The notes under the pieces are model-generated. The model did no database searches. It saw only the letters and a list, made by a program, of their open reading frames with translations, and was not told where the DNA came from. From the NCBI RefSeq assembly GCF_900143075.1, contig NZ_FRCY01000005.1, forward strand, positions 248,001 to 312,000: 64,000 nt of DNA, given 5' to 3'. Shown in pieces: positions 9,764 through 17,916 of the stretch. The translations under genes were made by a program, and so were the position numbers. Numbering within the stretch: the stretch's first letter is position 1; each line of letters starts with the position of its first letter. Origin of the DNA: Cyclobacterium lianum. Lineage in GTDB: Bacteria > Bacteroidota > Bacteroidia > Cytophagales > Cyclobacteriaceae.

Positions 9764-10873
9764 ATGCAACTTTCCTTTCAACACCTGTTTTTCACCCTGG
9801 CCTTTGCTGCCTTGCTCATTGCTATTATGGTAGTGGCAAAGTCTATACTCATACCTTTAGGACTTGCCCTATTGCTGGCTTTCATCCTGCACCCGCTGCA
9901 CAAGTGGTTAAAAACGAAGCGATTTGGAAACATTGGAGCCGCCATTACCGTGTTGCTGTCATTTTTTCTGATACTCGCAGGAGTTTTGACTTTTTTCTCG
10001 GCTGAAATCATTGCTCTATCCGATCAATTGACTGATTTTGGAGATAAACTGATGTCCATTTTCACCGATACGGTGGTATACGTAAACGAAAACATGAGCT
10101 TTTTGGGAAACTTCGATAAAGACCAGTTGCTGGAAGACGGAAAGGCCTGGATCAAAGAAGGAGCAGCCGGACTTTTGGGGAAAACCTTCAGCAGCACCGC
10201 CAGTATCCTTACCGGACTCTTTACCATGATCATCTATACCTTTCTCTTCCTGATCTATAAAGAAGGTCTGGTGAGTGCCTTTATGCGGTTTGCGCCGGCG
10301 GAAAAAGAAAACCAATACCTAAAGATGCTTCAGAAAATCCAGAAGGTAGGACAAAAATATCTTTCAGGCATGCTTACATTGATTCTGATCCTGGGTCTGG
10401 CCAATAGCACAGGTTTGTGGATCATCGGTTTGGACAGCCCTTTTCTGTTTGGCTTTCTGGCGGCTTCACTTTCCATTATTCCGTATATCGGTACCACCCT
10501 CGGCGCCGGTATTCCGGTCCTTTACGCCTTCATGTCAAAAGATGAACTCTGGGTACCACTTGCTGTAGCCGGTATGTTTTGGCTTGTTCAGGTGATCGAA
10601 AGCAACTTCCTAAGCCCCAAGGTAGTGGGGAGCAGTGTAAATGTGAACGCATTTGCAGCGATCCTTAGCCTGATCATCGGTGCCTCCGTCTGGGGTGTTG
10701 CCGGTATGGTGTTGTTTCTGCCCTTTGCAGCGATGCTAAAAGTGGTTTGCGAAAACTATATCCCCCTGCAGCCCCTCGCGCTCCTGATCGGAGATGACCA
10801 CTTCAATAAAGATGAAGGAGAAAATAAGGGTTCAGAACTCCTTGATAAAATAAAAAAGAAAATCACCAGATAG
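9764..10873 (+). CDS. AI-2E family transporter (PerM/YdiK-like permease)
   Basis: A 369-residue integral membrane protein. Two N-terminal helices are followed by another near residues 65-85 (IGAAITVLLSFFLILAGVLTFF), then a soluble periplasmic stretch and a C-terminal bundle with the conserved family segment PYIGTTLGAGIPVLYAF and a QVIESNFLSPKVVG motif, which is diagnostic. Length agrees with the family (about 340-380). Members have been linked to autoinducer-2 export or to sodium/proton antiport; which applies here cannot be read from sequence. The C-terminus is lysine-rich (LLDKIKKKITR) and cytosolic. It is a single-gene unit, ending before the bidirectional terminator at 11142-11165. Confidence 0.92.
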   Translation: MQLSFQHLFFTLAFAALLIAIMVVAKSILIPLGLALLLAFILHPLHKWLKTKRFGNIGAAITVLLSFFLILAGVLTFFSAEIIALSDQLTDFGDKLMSIFTDTVVYVNENMSFLGNFDKDQLLEDGKAWIKEGAAGLLGKTFSSTASILTGLFTMIIYTFLFLIYKEGLVSAFMRFAPAEKENQYLKMLQKIQKVGQKYLSGMLTLILILGLANSTGLWIIGLDSPFLFGFLAASLSIIPYIGTTLGAGIPVLYAFMSKDELWVPLAVAGMFWLVQVIESNFLSPKVVGSSVNVNAFAAILSLIIGASVWGVAGMVLFLPFAAMLKVVCENYIPLQPLALLIGDDHFNKDEGENKGSELLDKIKKKITR

Positions 10874-10955
10874 CACAGCTAAAAGAATAGCCCCGGGTAT
10901 ACGGTTAGGTCCCTGAACCTTTTTCTTTGGGGTCAAAAACCATGTAGACGCTACC

Positions 10956-10983
10956 GCCATCGCGAGCGCAGGGAAGCGATCTG
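10956..10983. repeat. Dispersed intergenic repeat copy (TTGCGAGG/AAGCAATC type)
   Basis: GCCATCGCGAGCGCAGGGAA followed by GCGATCTG resembles the widespread intergenic element GTCATTGCGAGG-n-GAAGCAATCT. The two ends (ATCGC and GCGAT) are inverted, so it can fold as a short hairpin. Only one recognisable copy lies in the window, so the assignment rests on recall. Confidence 0.4.
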
Positions 10984-11141
10984 ATTCGAAGCGAATACAT
11001 CACGTCCAGACATTATGTTGCGGTCAGCAATTTGCTCTGGTACCCGTTCAGACTGTCAAAAATCAGCTCCTGCAGAAAGGAGTTTACAGTATGGCTAAAG
11101 CTTCTTTTAATGCTACTCGTAATTCGAACACATTCAAAAAA

Positions 11142-11165
11142 GGGCTTGCCGATTAGTGCAAGCCC
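11142..11165. terminator. Bidirectional intrinsic terminator
   Basis: GGGCTTGC (11142-11149), 8-base loop, GCAAGCCC (11158-11165), with A6 on the left and T5 on the right. It serves the AI-2E gene on the plus strand and the heme-protein gene on the minus strand. Confidence 0.85.
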
Positions 11166-11192
11166 TTTTTCCTGAATAATGTTTCCTCCCAC

Positions 11193-13841
11193 TTATTTTT
11201 GCTCAGAAAGGTAGGTGATCAGCGAAGCAAACTCTTCATATGACAAGGCATTGGCCAGCCCAGCCGGCATCATGGAATTTTCCATTTCTTCCCGGTCCTT
11301 GATATTATCAGCAGAAAGCGTAAATGCCTGGCCTGCTATATTTCGGATCACCAGACGATCCGCGCTTTCTTCTGTAACAAATCCAACATAAGTCTTGTCA
11401 TCTTTCGTATTGATCATCACTGTGGCGAATCCCTGAGAAATAGAGGCGTCCGGTTTTAAAATGGATTCGGCAATCTGCTCCCGGGTCATAATACTGCCGA
11501 TCTGCCCCATAAAAGGCCCTTTCATTTGTTCCCCTTTTTCTATACTGTGACACGCTTTGCATCCTTGCTGCTCGAAAATGGCTTTCCCTTTTACGGCCTC
11601 ACCCTTTATCTCCTGCATGGCCAACAAAATATCCTCGATGGATGACTCTCCGATCTGACCTTTTTGGTTTTTGATCTTTTCCAAATCTACCTCAGGTTCT
11701 TCCAGAACTTCTGTTACCGTATAATCCCCACCAAATTCGGTTATTCCCATTCGATTCTTCTGGTTCAACATGGCAATAAAATCCTTGTCATTCTGAGTAC
11801 CATTGTCCCAAAGTTGTTGAAACAATTCCTTAATTCTGGGAGATGCAGACCAAAGCACCGATTTGTAATAGGGACCATGGGTGTCGGGCCGTGTACCCCA
11901 CCACCAGGAACCATCATACGGAGCCTCTTTGGTGTATAGCCTGGCCAATACCGTAAGGATACCATTTTTCAATTCCATATCCTCAGTACCAGCACCATTG
12001 TACCTGGCGATCAGCCCCTCCACTGCTTCCTTCGTATGCATGTACCGCAATGCCCAGAGGGCAAGATCTGAGTTTCCTGAGCCCACTTCCTCAATAATTT
12101 CCTGATCTGCACCCAATTGAACCAGTGCCCTGACAGCGAGGTGAGGTATAATAATTTCTGCGTTGGGACGGGCATGAGGGCCTTCCTCACCGAATGCCGG
12201 CGCCTGAAAAGAATCAGGCACTTCGATCTCCATTAGGTGGGAAACGGCAGCTACATCTCCGATCCTGCCCAACGCGATAATCGCAGCGGCCCTCACCCTG
12301 GGGTCGGCATCAGCCAAAGCTTCAACGAAAGGCTCGATGGACAATTCGTTTAAATATGCCTTTCTATCAGTAACTGCCCTGATGGCGTATTCTTTCATGG
12401 CAGGATCGTCCAATAAGCCCATCATATCGTCAAGCCCTGACACTCCATTGATCTGTGAGAATGCATACATGGCTGCCACCCGGGCATAATCGGGGGCCTG
12501 TCCGTCGCTGGCGATTTCCCAGGCTTCTGAAGCGGCCTCATCGGTGCCCCGCCTCACCAGCTCCTGCTGGGCATACAGCCGCACCGTAGCACTGCCTTCA
12601 GTAAGCAGCTCAGCGAGATCATCTTCATCGGCAGAAACAAGATCAGGCATCTCACTAAACTCGAGTACCTTGGGCACCACCCGCACGACAAACCCTTTCT
12701 CATCATTTCCTGAGTAACCTGCACCATCCCAGGCTGCCATAAACATCCTTCCAGAGCCATCAATGTCCAGATCAGTGATCTGTGGCAATTTAAAGAATTC
12801 TTCTTCCTCCTGGGTGTAGGACGGTCCGTCTGCCGTCACCCTGTGTATATACAGTTGGTTTCTTCCCCAATCGGCCATCATGGGCACATTATTGTAGGCC
12901 TCGGGCCAGCGCTCGTCGTCCATAAATAGTGCGCCGGTACCGGATCCACCTCCTACGTCCACAAGTGCCGGAATGATCTCTTCGGTAAAATGTTTGAACA
13001 AGACCGGATAACCGTACTCTCCGGTCTGGATCTGATGGATAAACCTGATATTCCAACCTCCTCCGTCATTGGTGTTGCCCCTGGTAAACATGTTCATGTA
13101 GGGGTCAATCGCCACATCGTAAATATTTCTCAGACCATGGGTATACACTTCCATCTCGGTACCGTCGGGGCGAACACGCAGTATTCCGCCTCCAAGCATG
13201 GTCATTTCATTACCCTCGCGGTCTACCGCCCCATGAAATCCAAAATCACCTACGGCAATATAAATCCAGCCATCTATACCCAGGCGAATGCCATTTGTGG
13301 CATGGTCTGTTCCCCTTCCCTGCAAAAATTTTGGTGAACTAATGTGCTGAATCAATGGCTTTGAGGGACCATCAGCCACACCATCTTTATCCTTGTCTTC
13401 AAAAACCACCAGATCCATACCAGTGGCCAGACTATCTTCCATGGAAAAGACAGTATGCAACACAAATAGCTTATCCCCCAGTGGAATGATCCCCCGGGGA
13501 TTGTCTACTTCTGCAAAAACGGTGTTTTCATCGGCAACACCGTCGTTATTCACATCCAGCAGCTTGACTATTCTTCCTTTCCCTGGGGTTTTACCGAGAG
13601 AGCCGATAGCATCCACCCCTACATATACTTCCCCATAAGGTGACACCGCGAGGCAGGCCGGGCTGGGGGTCAGTTCCGGTCCGGAAAAAGCCTGGACTGC
13701 CAACTCCTCCGGCCAGCCCAGCGTCTGGCTTAGAGAGTCCAGGGATGATGAAGTTGTGCTTTCAATGACCTCAACTTTTCGTTCCGGCTTACAAGCCAGT
13801 ATTATAGAGATCATGCATGCGAGTATAAGGGGCCTTATCAT
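11193..13841 (-). CDS. PVC-type heme-binding lipoprotein: beta-propeller, HEAT-like repeats and cytochrome c domain
   Basis: An 882-residue lipoprotein (lipobox IILAC, Cys17). The N-terminal half is a sorbosone/glucose-dehydrogenase-like six-bladed propeller (DUF7133 type; AVSPYGEVYVGVDAIG, NGIRLGIDGWIYIAVGDFG, YTHGLRNIYDVAIDPYMNMF). A HEAT-like helical region follows at about 400-640 (DADPRVRAAAIIALGRIGDV). The C-terminus is a single c-type heme domain with CKACH at 761-765 and the closing MMPAGLANALSYEEFASLITYL that carries the distal Met and marks the TIGR02603 putative heme-binding family. Expected role: periplasmic oxidation of a sugar or polyol with electrons passed through the covalent heme; the substrate is unknown. 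A second, larger relative is encoded at 19334-22420. Confidence 0.9.
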   Translation of the reverse strand: MIRPLILACMISIILACKPERKVEVIESTTSSSLDSLSQTLGWPEELAVQAFSGPELTPSPACLAVSPYGEVYVGVDAIGSLGKTPGKGRIVKLLDVNNDGVADENTVFAEVDNPRGIIPLGDKLFVLHTVFSMEDSLATGMDLVVFEDKDKDGVADGPSKPLIQHISSPKFLQGRGTDHATNGIRLGIDGWIYIAVGDFGFHGAVDREGNEMTMLGGGILRVRPDGTEMEVYTHGLRNIYDVAIDPYMNMFTRGNTNDGGGWNIRFIHQIQTGEYGYPVLFKHFTEEIIPALVDVGGGSGTGALFMDDERWPEAYNNVPMMADWGRNQLYIHRVTADGPSYTQEEEEFFKLPQITDLDIDGSGRMFMAAWDGAGYSGNDEKGFVVRVVPKVLEFSEMPDLVSADEDDLAELLTEGSATVRLYAQQELVRRGTDEAASEAWEIASDGQAPDYARVAAMYAFSQINGVSGLDDMMGLLDDPAMKEYAIRAVTDRKAYLNELSIEPFVEALADADPRVRAAAIIALGRIGDVAAVSHLMEIEVPDSFQAPAFGEEGPHARPNAEIIIPHLAVRALVQLGADQEIIEEVGSGNSDLALWALRYMHTKEAVEGLIARYNGAGTEDMELKNGILTVLARLYTKEAPYDGSWWWGTRPDTHGPYYKSVLWSASPRIKELFQQLWDNGTQNDKDFIAMLNQKNRMGITEFGGDYTVTEVLEEPEVDLEKIKNQKGQIGESSIEDILLAMQEIKGEAVKGKAIFEQQGCKACHSIEKGEQMKGPFMGQIGSIMTREQIAESILKPDASISQGFATVMINTKDDKTYVGFVTEESADRLVIRNIAGQAFTLSADNIKDREEMENSMMPAGLANALSYEEFASLITYLSEQK

Positions 13842-13881
13842 AAATTATTGATTTTTTGCGCGCGAAAATTATAGAAAAAGG

Positions 13882-13910
13882 AAAGCCCATCCAACAAATG
13901 GATGGGCTTT
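13882..13910 (-). terminator. Intrinsic terminator of the (P)APS reductase gene
   Basis: Perfect 11-bp stem AAAGCCCATCC / GGATGGGCTTT with a 7-base loop, 57 bases beyond the cysH stop on the minus strand. Both arms carry short A/T tails, so it may also work in the other direction. Confidence 0.75.
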
Positions 13911-13966
13911 GTGTCAAATTTACGCTTAAAATTCCATAGCTGGTCCGGAAGGATCGCTGGCAATGA

Positions 13967-14659
13967 TTATAAATGTAATCCACACTCCGTTTTGGGACTG
14001 TTGTTCCACCTGCCGCTGCGGTCTTCTCCCGGTACGGTGCAGTGTTTACATCCGATGGAATGGTAGCCAAATGCAATCAGGGGATGAAAGGGCAGCTGAT
14101 GTTCTTCTATATATTGGTCCCGCTCCTGTTCTGTCACATCCAGTAAAGGGTAAAATTTCAAAATTCCGCCGCGCTCCTCAAAAATATCCAGACTGGCACG
14201 GTGGTCACTTTGCCATCGCATCAGACCCGATACCCAAACAGAAAATTTGCTCTTGATGAGCTCCAGGGGCTTTACTTTATTGATAGAACAGCAGAGTTCC
14301 GGATCTGTTTTCCAGGTCTGATTGGTACTTGTATACTCATGATCCTCCTTTCCCGCACTCACAGAGGCCACATTCAAGCCATACAACTCGGTAAGCTTTT
14401 TCTTGTATTCGAGGGTTTCGGGAAAGTGGTATCCCGTATCGATGAAATAAATTTTTTGCTTGGGGTTGCATTTGGAGAAGACACTTAGCAGCAATGCCGA
14501 AGTGGCGGCAAATGAACTCGTCAACATCACCTCACGCTCTTCAAAGTCCTCGTACAATTGTCGTACCCTCTCCTCCACGCTCAGGTCGTGGTACCTGTCA
14601 TTCAATTCCTTTATTTCTTCTTTTGAATATATTTTTTTTGAAACCAATGACTCCTGCAT
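13967..14659 (-). CDS. cysH: Assimilatory (phospho)adenylyl-sulfate reductase, Fe-S type
   Basis: A 230-residue protein of the PAPS/APS reductase family, reducing activated sulfate to sulfite in cysteine synthesis. The nucleotide-binding SSFAATSALLLSV loop is near residues 48-60, and IYFIDTGYHFPETLEYKKKL follows. It has two cysteine pairs, ELCCSINKVKPL and GCKHC, that hold a [4Fe-4S] cluster in APS-using reductases, and the catalytic C-terminal ECGLHL. E. coli-type PAPS reductases lack these pairs, so APS is the likelier substrate. No cysD/cysN, sulfite reductase or transporter lies beside it, so it is an orphan here. It ends before a strong terminator. Confidence 0.93.
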   Translation of the reverse strand: MQESLVSKKIYSKEEIKELNDRYHDLSVEERVRQLYEDFEEREVMLTSSFAATSALLLSVFSKCNPKQKIYFIDTGYHFPETLEYKKKLTELYGLNVASVSAGKEDHEYTSTNQTWKTDPELCCSINKVKPLELIKSKFSVWVSGLMRWQSDHRASLDIFEERGGILKFYPLLDVTEQERDQYIEEHQLPFHPLIAFGYHSIGCKHCTVPGEDRSGRWNNSPKTECGLHL

Positions 14660-14779
14660 GCTATTGTTCTTTTATTCTATAAAACCTACCGATTTGGTTG
14701 GGTAATAAATTTTCGTAAAAATAAGCATAAAAATTTAAAAACCAATAGCCACATTTCTTAATCTATATACCATTGATAT

Positions 14780-15937
14780 TCAGGATACTGCAACTGAAAA
14801 ATTTTCTTTACCCAGCCATACCCAGAAAGAGATCAGCAGTCCAACCAATGAGATCAGTGCAAAAGATCCCTGTAGTCCTACCCATTCGGCTATAAACCCA
14901 ATCATGGGAGGCCCCAGCAGAAACCCGAAAAAAGAAATGGTGGATACCATGGCCAGGGCGATGCCCGGCGAATAGCTGGAAGCATTTCCTGCAAGGCTAT
15001 AGGTCAGGGGCACCACAGCTGCTGTCCCAAAACCTACCATCAGAAAACCCGGTATCACTGTCCAAATATTGGGAAGCAAGACCGCCAACATCAGACCGGC
15101 AAAAACCGCCATTCCAGAAAACTGTAACACCAATATTTTGCCAAACCTGTTGGCCAGCTTATCAGCAGCAAACCTGCCCATGGCCATTGCCCCCATATAG
15201 GCCACGTATCCAGTCGGAATCAGGCCCGATGGGGCCTGAACCACTTTGGCCATGTATACTCCGGACCAATCAAACATGCAGCCCTCGCACATCATGCCAC
15301 AAAATCCTACCATCCCCAACTGGATGATCACCTTGTCTGGTTTCTTCCAGTGAAACCCGCCCCCAGCTGTTTCTCTGTTTTCAGGCTCAGAAACTATTCC
15401 CTTTTGAAAATACCCAATCAGTAGGGTTCCTATCAACAAAACCAATAAATAATGCTCTCCCGGAGAAAATTCAAAATACACCATTATGGCGCCTATACCT
15501 GCACCAAAAAACCCGGCCAGGCTCCACAATCCGTGAAATGAACTCAGGATGTTCCGTCCATAGTCCTTTTCTATCCCCAGGGCCTGGGTATTCAATGAAA
15601 TGTTCATCATGTTGCCCATTACTCCAAAAATAAAAACCATTGTTGCCAAAACCAGCGCGGCCGGCGACAACCCGATGGCCAATAGTGCGAGCACATAAAA
15701 AGACATACCAATCAGCACCACCACCTTACTGCCAAACCTAAAGACCGCCCAGGCGGCCATCGGCAGGGCCAGGAGAGAGCCCAACGGCATCCCCAGCAAT
15801 ATCGATCCCAATTGTCCCTCACTGAGCTCAAACCGCTCCTGAAAATCAGGAATGCGGGACGCCCAGGAAGAAAAACACAATCCCGTAAGAAAAAAGAAGA
15901 CTCCGGCTGAAAGTCTCCTCATTTTTAATGTTGCCAT
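14780..15937 (-). CDS. MFS transporter, YbjJ/fucose-permease-like
   Basis: A 385-residue carrier from the ATG at 15937; an in-frame ATG at 16021 would add 28 polar residues that overlap the probable promoter, so it is not used. About twelve hydrophobic helices are visible. The N-terminal SSWASRIPDFQERFELSEGQ followed by LGSILLGMPLGSLLALPMA matches the YbjJ branch of the major facilitator superfamily, which includes sugar permease relatives. A further marker is NTQALGIEKDYGRNILSSFH before helix 5. The substrate cannot be read from sequence; the nearby sugar-oxidation genes would fit a sugar or sugar acid. It is a single gene, divergent from the small ORF and the CrtA-like gene. Confidence 0.88.
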   Translation of the reverse strand: MATLKMRRLSAGVFFFLTGLCFSSWASRIPDFQERFELSEGQLGSILLGMPLGSLLALPMAAWAVFRFGSKVVVLIGMSFYVLALLAIGLSPAALVLATMVFIFGVMGNMMNISLNTQALGIEKDYGRNILSSFHGLWSLAGFFGAGIGAIMVYFEFSPGEHYLLVLLIGTLLIGYFQKGIVSEPENRETAGGGFHWKKPDKVIIQLGMVGFCGMMCEGCMFDWSGVYMAKVVQAPSGLIPTGYVAYMGAMAMGRFAADKLANRFGKILVLQFSGMAVFAGLMLAVLLPNIWTVIPGFLMVGFGTAAVVPLTYSLAGNASSYSPGIALAMVSTISFFGFLLGPPMIGFIAEWVGLQGSFALISLVGLLISFWVWLGKENFSVAVS

Positions 15938-15955
15938 ATTATGTGGTACAAGTAA

Positions 15956-15988
15956 CAAAGGTAAGGGAGAAATGACTAGGATTTTCAA
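15956..15988 (-). promoter_or_regulatory. Bacteroidota-type promoter of the MFS gene
   Basis: On the minus strand TACCTTTG (15963-15956) matches TAnnTTTG in full, with TTG (15988-15986) 22 bases upstream. The start codon lies 18 bases downstream of the -7 box, giving a very short leader. Confidence 0.5.
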
Positions 15989-16139
15989 TACTTCCGTCTC
16001 CTTTTTGGTAAAAGACTGCAAACTTTTTCTGGAACAAACAGTTTGTTAGGATGAGAACAAAATTTTCGGTATGCGACACAGCGTTGATCCTTTATCAATA
16101 ATTTGCTGATCAGGCTCTTCACACAAACAATCATGACCT

Positions 16140-16220
16140 ATGGAATTTGTAATTGCCGGTACCACCGTAGCGTTGGCTATATTATTGATCAGGATCATCA
16201 TCAAGCGTGTGTTTGATTGA
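16140..16220 (+). CDS. Possible 26-residue single-helix membrane microprotein
   Basis: An ATG-to-TGA frame of 27 codons encodes MEFVIAGTTVALAILLIRII followed by IKRVFD: one uninterrupted hydrophobic helix and a short positive tail, the usual layout of small membrane proteins. It sits alone between the MFS and CrtA-like genes. No ribosome site is visible, as is normal here. Chance can produce such a frame, so this is a candidate only. Confidence 0.25.
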   Translation: MEFVIAGTTVALAILLIRIIIKRVFD

Positions 16221-16309
16221 AATCAACCAAAATACCTGTATATTCAGTTTTGCTTTGCTAAATTTACCGGTGCTCCCACCGGGCAAATCAGGTACCAGTA
16301 TTTCCAGAT

Positions 16310-16999
16310 ATGCAAACCGAAAATGAAATTGTATCCATCACCTTTTTTGAATATCCCAAAAGAAATCGCTGGTGGGCTTTTAACCAGATGCAACTGGCCA
16401 TTGCACCCCTAAAAAAAGCCAGGGGAGTAAAGTTTTTTAAACTCATGGGCACGGGAGGCGGCTCCGGTTTTTCTCTCAAACCCGATTTGAAGACCTATGC
16501 TTTGCTGATGGTTTGGGAAAACCAGGACTTTGCAAAAAACTTTACCACTTCGGATGCCTACCTGCGGTTTAATCAACAGTGTAAAAGCAATTTTACCTAT
16601 TGGATGCAGTGCATCCAATCTCATGGCACCTGGCATAGTCAGCAACCTTTTTCCCCTATGGATAAAAAAGCTACTGGTCCGGTCATGGTCATTACCAGGG
16701 CCCGTCTGAAGTGGAGCAAGGTATTGCGATTTTTGACCCAGGTGCCGGCAGGCAGCAGAGCTGCCGCAGGAGCAGAAGGTTTGATCTATACCAAAGGCAT
16801 CGGCGAATGGCCAGCGATCGAACAGGCCACCTTCAGCTATTGGAAAAACCAGCAGTTCATGGAAAATTTTGCCTACCAGTCTGCCCATCGCGACATCGTC
16901 CGCAAGGTCAAAAAGGAGCACTGGTACCAGGAAGAGTTATTTGCCCGCTTTGTACCGGTATCCTTGGATCAATCGCAAGCTGCCTCCCCACGGTCATGA
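16310..16999 (+). CDS. CrtA-like (spheroidene monooxygenase family) heme protein
   Basis: A 229-residue protein whose block pattern matches the CrtA family: FEYPKRNRWWAFNQMQLA, LKKARGVKFFKLMGTGGGSG, YALLMVWENQDFAKNF, QSHGTWHSQQPF, VPAGSRAAAGAEGLIYTKGIGEWP, QATFSYWKNQQFMENFAY and a C-terminal HRDIVRKVKKEHWYQEELFARF. CrtA enzymes are cytosolic heme monooxygenases that add keto groups to acyclic carotenoids; many Bacteroidota carry relatives outside carotenoid clusters. No other crt gene is in the window, so the substrate is uncertain. Its TGA overlaps the ATG of the GluQRS-like gene, so the two are co-translated. Confidence 0.85.
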   Translation: MQTENEIVSITFFEYPKRNRWWAFNQMQLAIAPLKKARGVKFFKLMGTGGGSGFSLKPDLKTYALLMVWENQDFAKNFTTSDAYLRFNQQCKSNFTYWMQCIQSHGTWHSQQPFSPMDKKATGPVMVITRARLKWSKVLRFLTQVPAGSRAAAGAEGLIYTKGIGEWPAIEQATFSYWKNQQFMENFAYQSAHRDIVRKVKKEHWYQEELFARFVPVSLDQSQAASPRS

Positions 17000-17916
17000 C
17001 GCAGCGCTTTAAAAAAACAAGATTGGCTCCCACCCCCAGTGGATACCTGCATATCGGCAATGTGATCTCCTTTCTGATCACCTGCAGCCTGGCCAGACAC
17101 CACGGGGCTAAAGTCCTGCTTAGAATTGATGACCTGGACTCAGATCGAGTAAGGCCAGAATACCTGCAGGATATCTTTGATACACTGGAATTTTTGGAGA
17201 TCCCCTACGATGAAGGCCCCCGCTCTCAGGCAGAGCTTAAACATCATTTTTCCCAAGGACTCCGGATGGATCTTTATAAAAATGTCCTTGAAATTTTGAG
17301 GGAAAAAAACCTGGTTTTTGCCTGTGAATGCTCTAGAAAAAAAATCCGCCAACATCATCCGAAGGGCTGGTATAACGGTGCATGCATTAATCGTGGTTTA
17401 TCTTTGAACGGAGCAAACACCTGTTGGAGACTCTATACGGGGCATTCCCTGCCCCGGCAAATCAAGCAATATCCCGATTCCATAAAAAGCTGCCATTTGC
17501 CGGAAGCGATGAATCATTTTATTGTCAGAAAAAAAGACGGTGATCCGGCCTATCAACTCAGCTCTCTGGCAGACGACATCCATTTTGGTGTTGACCTGAT
17601 CGTCAGAGGAGAGGACCTCTGGGAATCCACCTGCGCACAGATTTATCTATCGGCCTGCCTCGAAACGAATCCCCTGTCGAAGGTTACTTTTTTTCACCAC
17701 CCATTGGTCACTGCAGGGAAGCAGAAACTTTCCAAATCATCCGGTGCACTCGCCATTAAAACAATGAGACAAAATGGCTGGAGCAAAGCAGACATCTACA
17801 GGCTGGCTGGAAAGGAGTTGCGGCTGAAAACACCTGTGCATTCGCTTGCCGACTTTGAAGCAGCATTCATCACAGATGCAGCCACCGGACTTTTTAATCG
17901 TCATAGTCCGGAATAG
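16996..17916 (+). CDS. gluQ: GluQRS-like glutamyl-Q tRNA(Asp) synthetase
   Basis: A 306-residue short glutamyl-tRNA-synthetase paralogue. The ATG at 16996 overlaps the preceding stop and starts just before the class I signature (RLAPTPSGYLHIGN); the frame stays open further upstream, but that sequence is antiphase to the CrtA-like gene. Features: HIGN at 19-22, LLRIDDLD, a zinc knuckle CEC...WYNGACINRG (about 110-130), FIVRKKDGDPAYQLSSLADD, IVRGEDLW and KLSKS. It ends soon after KLSKS and lacks the anticodon-binding domain, as GluQRS does. GluQRS attaches glutamate to queuosine-34 of tRNA-Asp. The reading is by family; a divergent glutamate ligase is possible. The last 23 bases overlap the convergent Gfo/Idh/MocA gene. 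Confidence 0.82.
   Translation: MTQRFKKTRLAPTPSGYLHIGNVISFLITCSLARHHGAKVLLRIDDLDSDRVRPEYLQDIFDTLEFLEIPYDEGPRSQAELKHHFSQGLRMDLYKNVLEILREKNLVFACECSRKKIRQHHPKGWYNGACINRGLSLNGANTCWRLYTGHSLPRQIKQYPDSIKSCHLPEAMNHFIVRKKDGDPAYQLSSLADDIHFGVDLIVRGEDLWESTCAQIYLSACLETNPLSKVTFFHHPLVTAGKQKLSKSSGALAIKTMRQNGWSKADIYRLAGKELRLKTPVHSLADFEAAFITDAATGLFNRHSPE

Larger units (their letters stand above)
10874..11192. other. Intergenic region with a degenerate dispersed repeat and a terminator
   Basis: About 319 bp between convergent genes. It holds the terminator at 11142-11165 and, at 10956-10983, a copy of a CATTGCGAGG...GAAGCAATCT-like element (here GCCATCGCGAG, then GGAAGCGATCTG), a repeat type I know from many Bacteroidota intergenic regions. 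No coding potential seen. Confidence 0.5.

Noticed and set aside
16267-16282. Hairpin CCGGTG-4-CACCGG before the CrtA-like gene
   Set aside because: Only six base pairs and no T-run; may be chance.
16409-16921. A 170-codon minus-strand frame
   Set aside because: It is antisense to the well-supported CrtA-like gene.
16711-16995. N-terminal extension of the GluQRS-like frame
   Set aside because: It overlaps the CrtA-like gene in another frame and gives no homologous sequence; the ATG at 16996 starts just before the class I signature.
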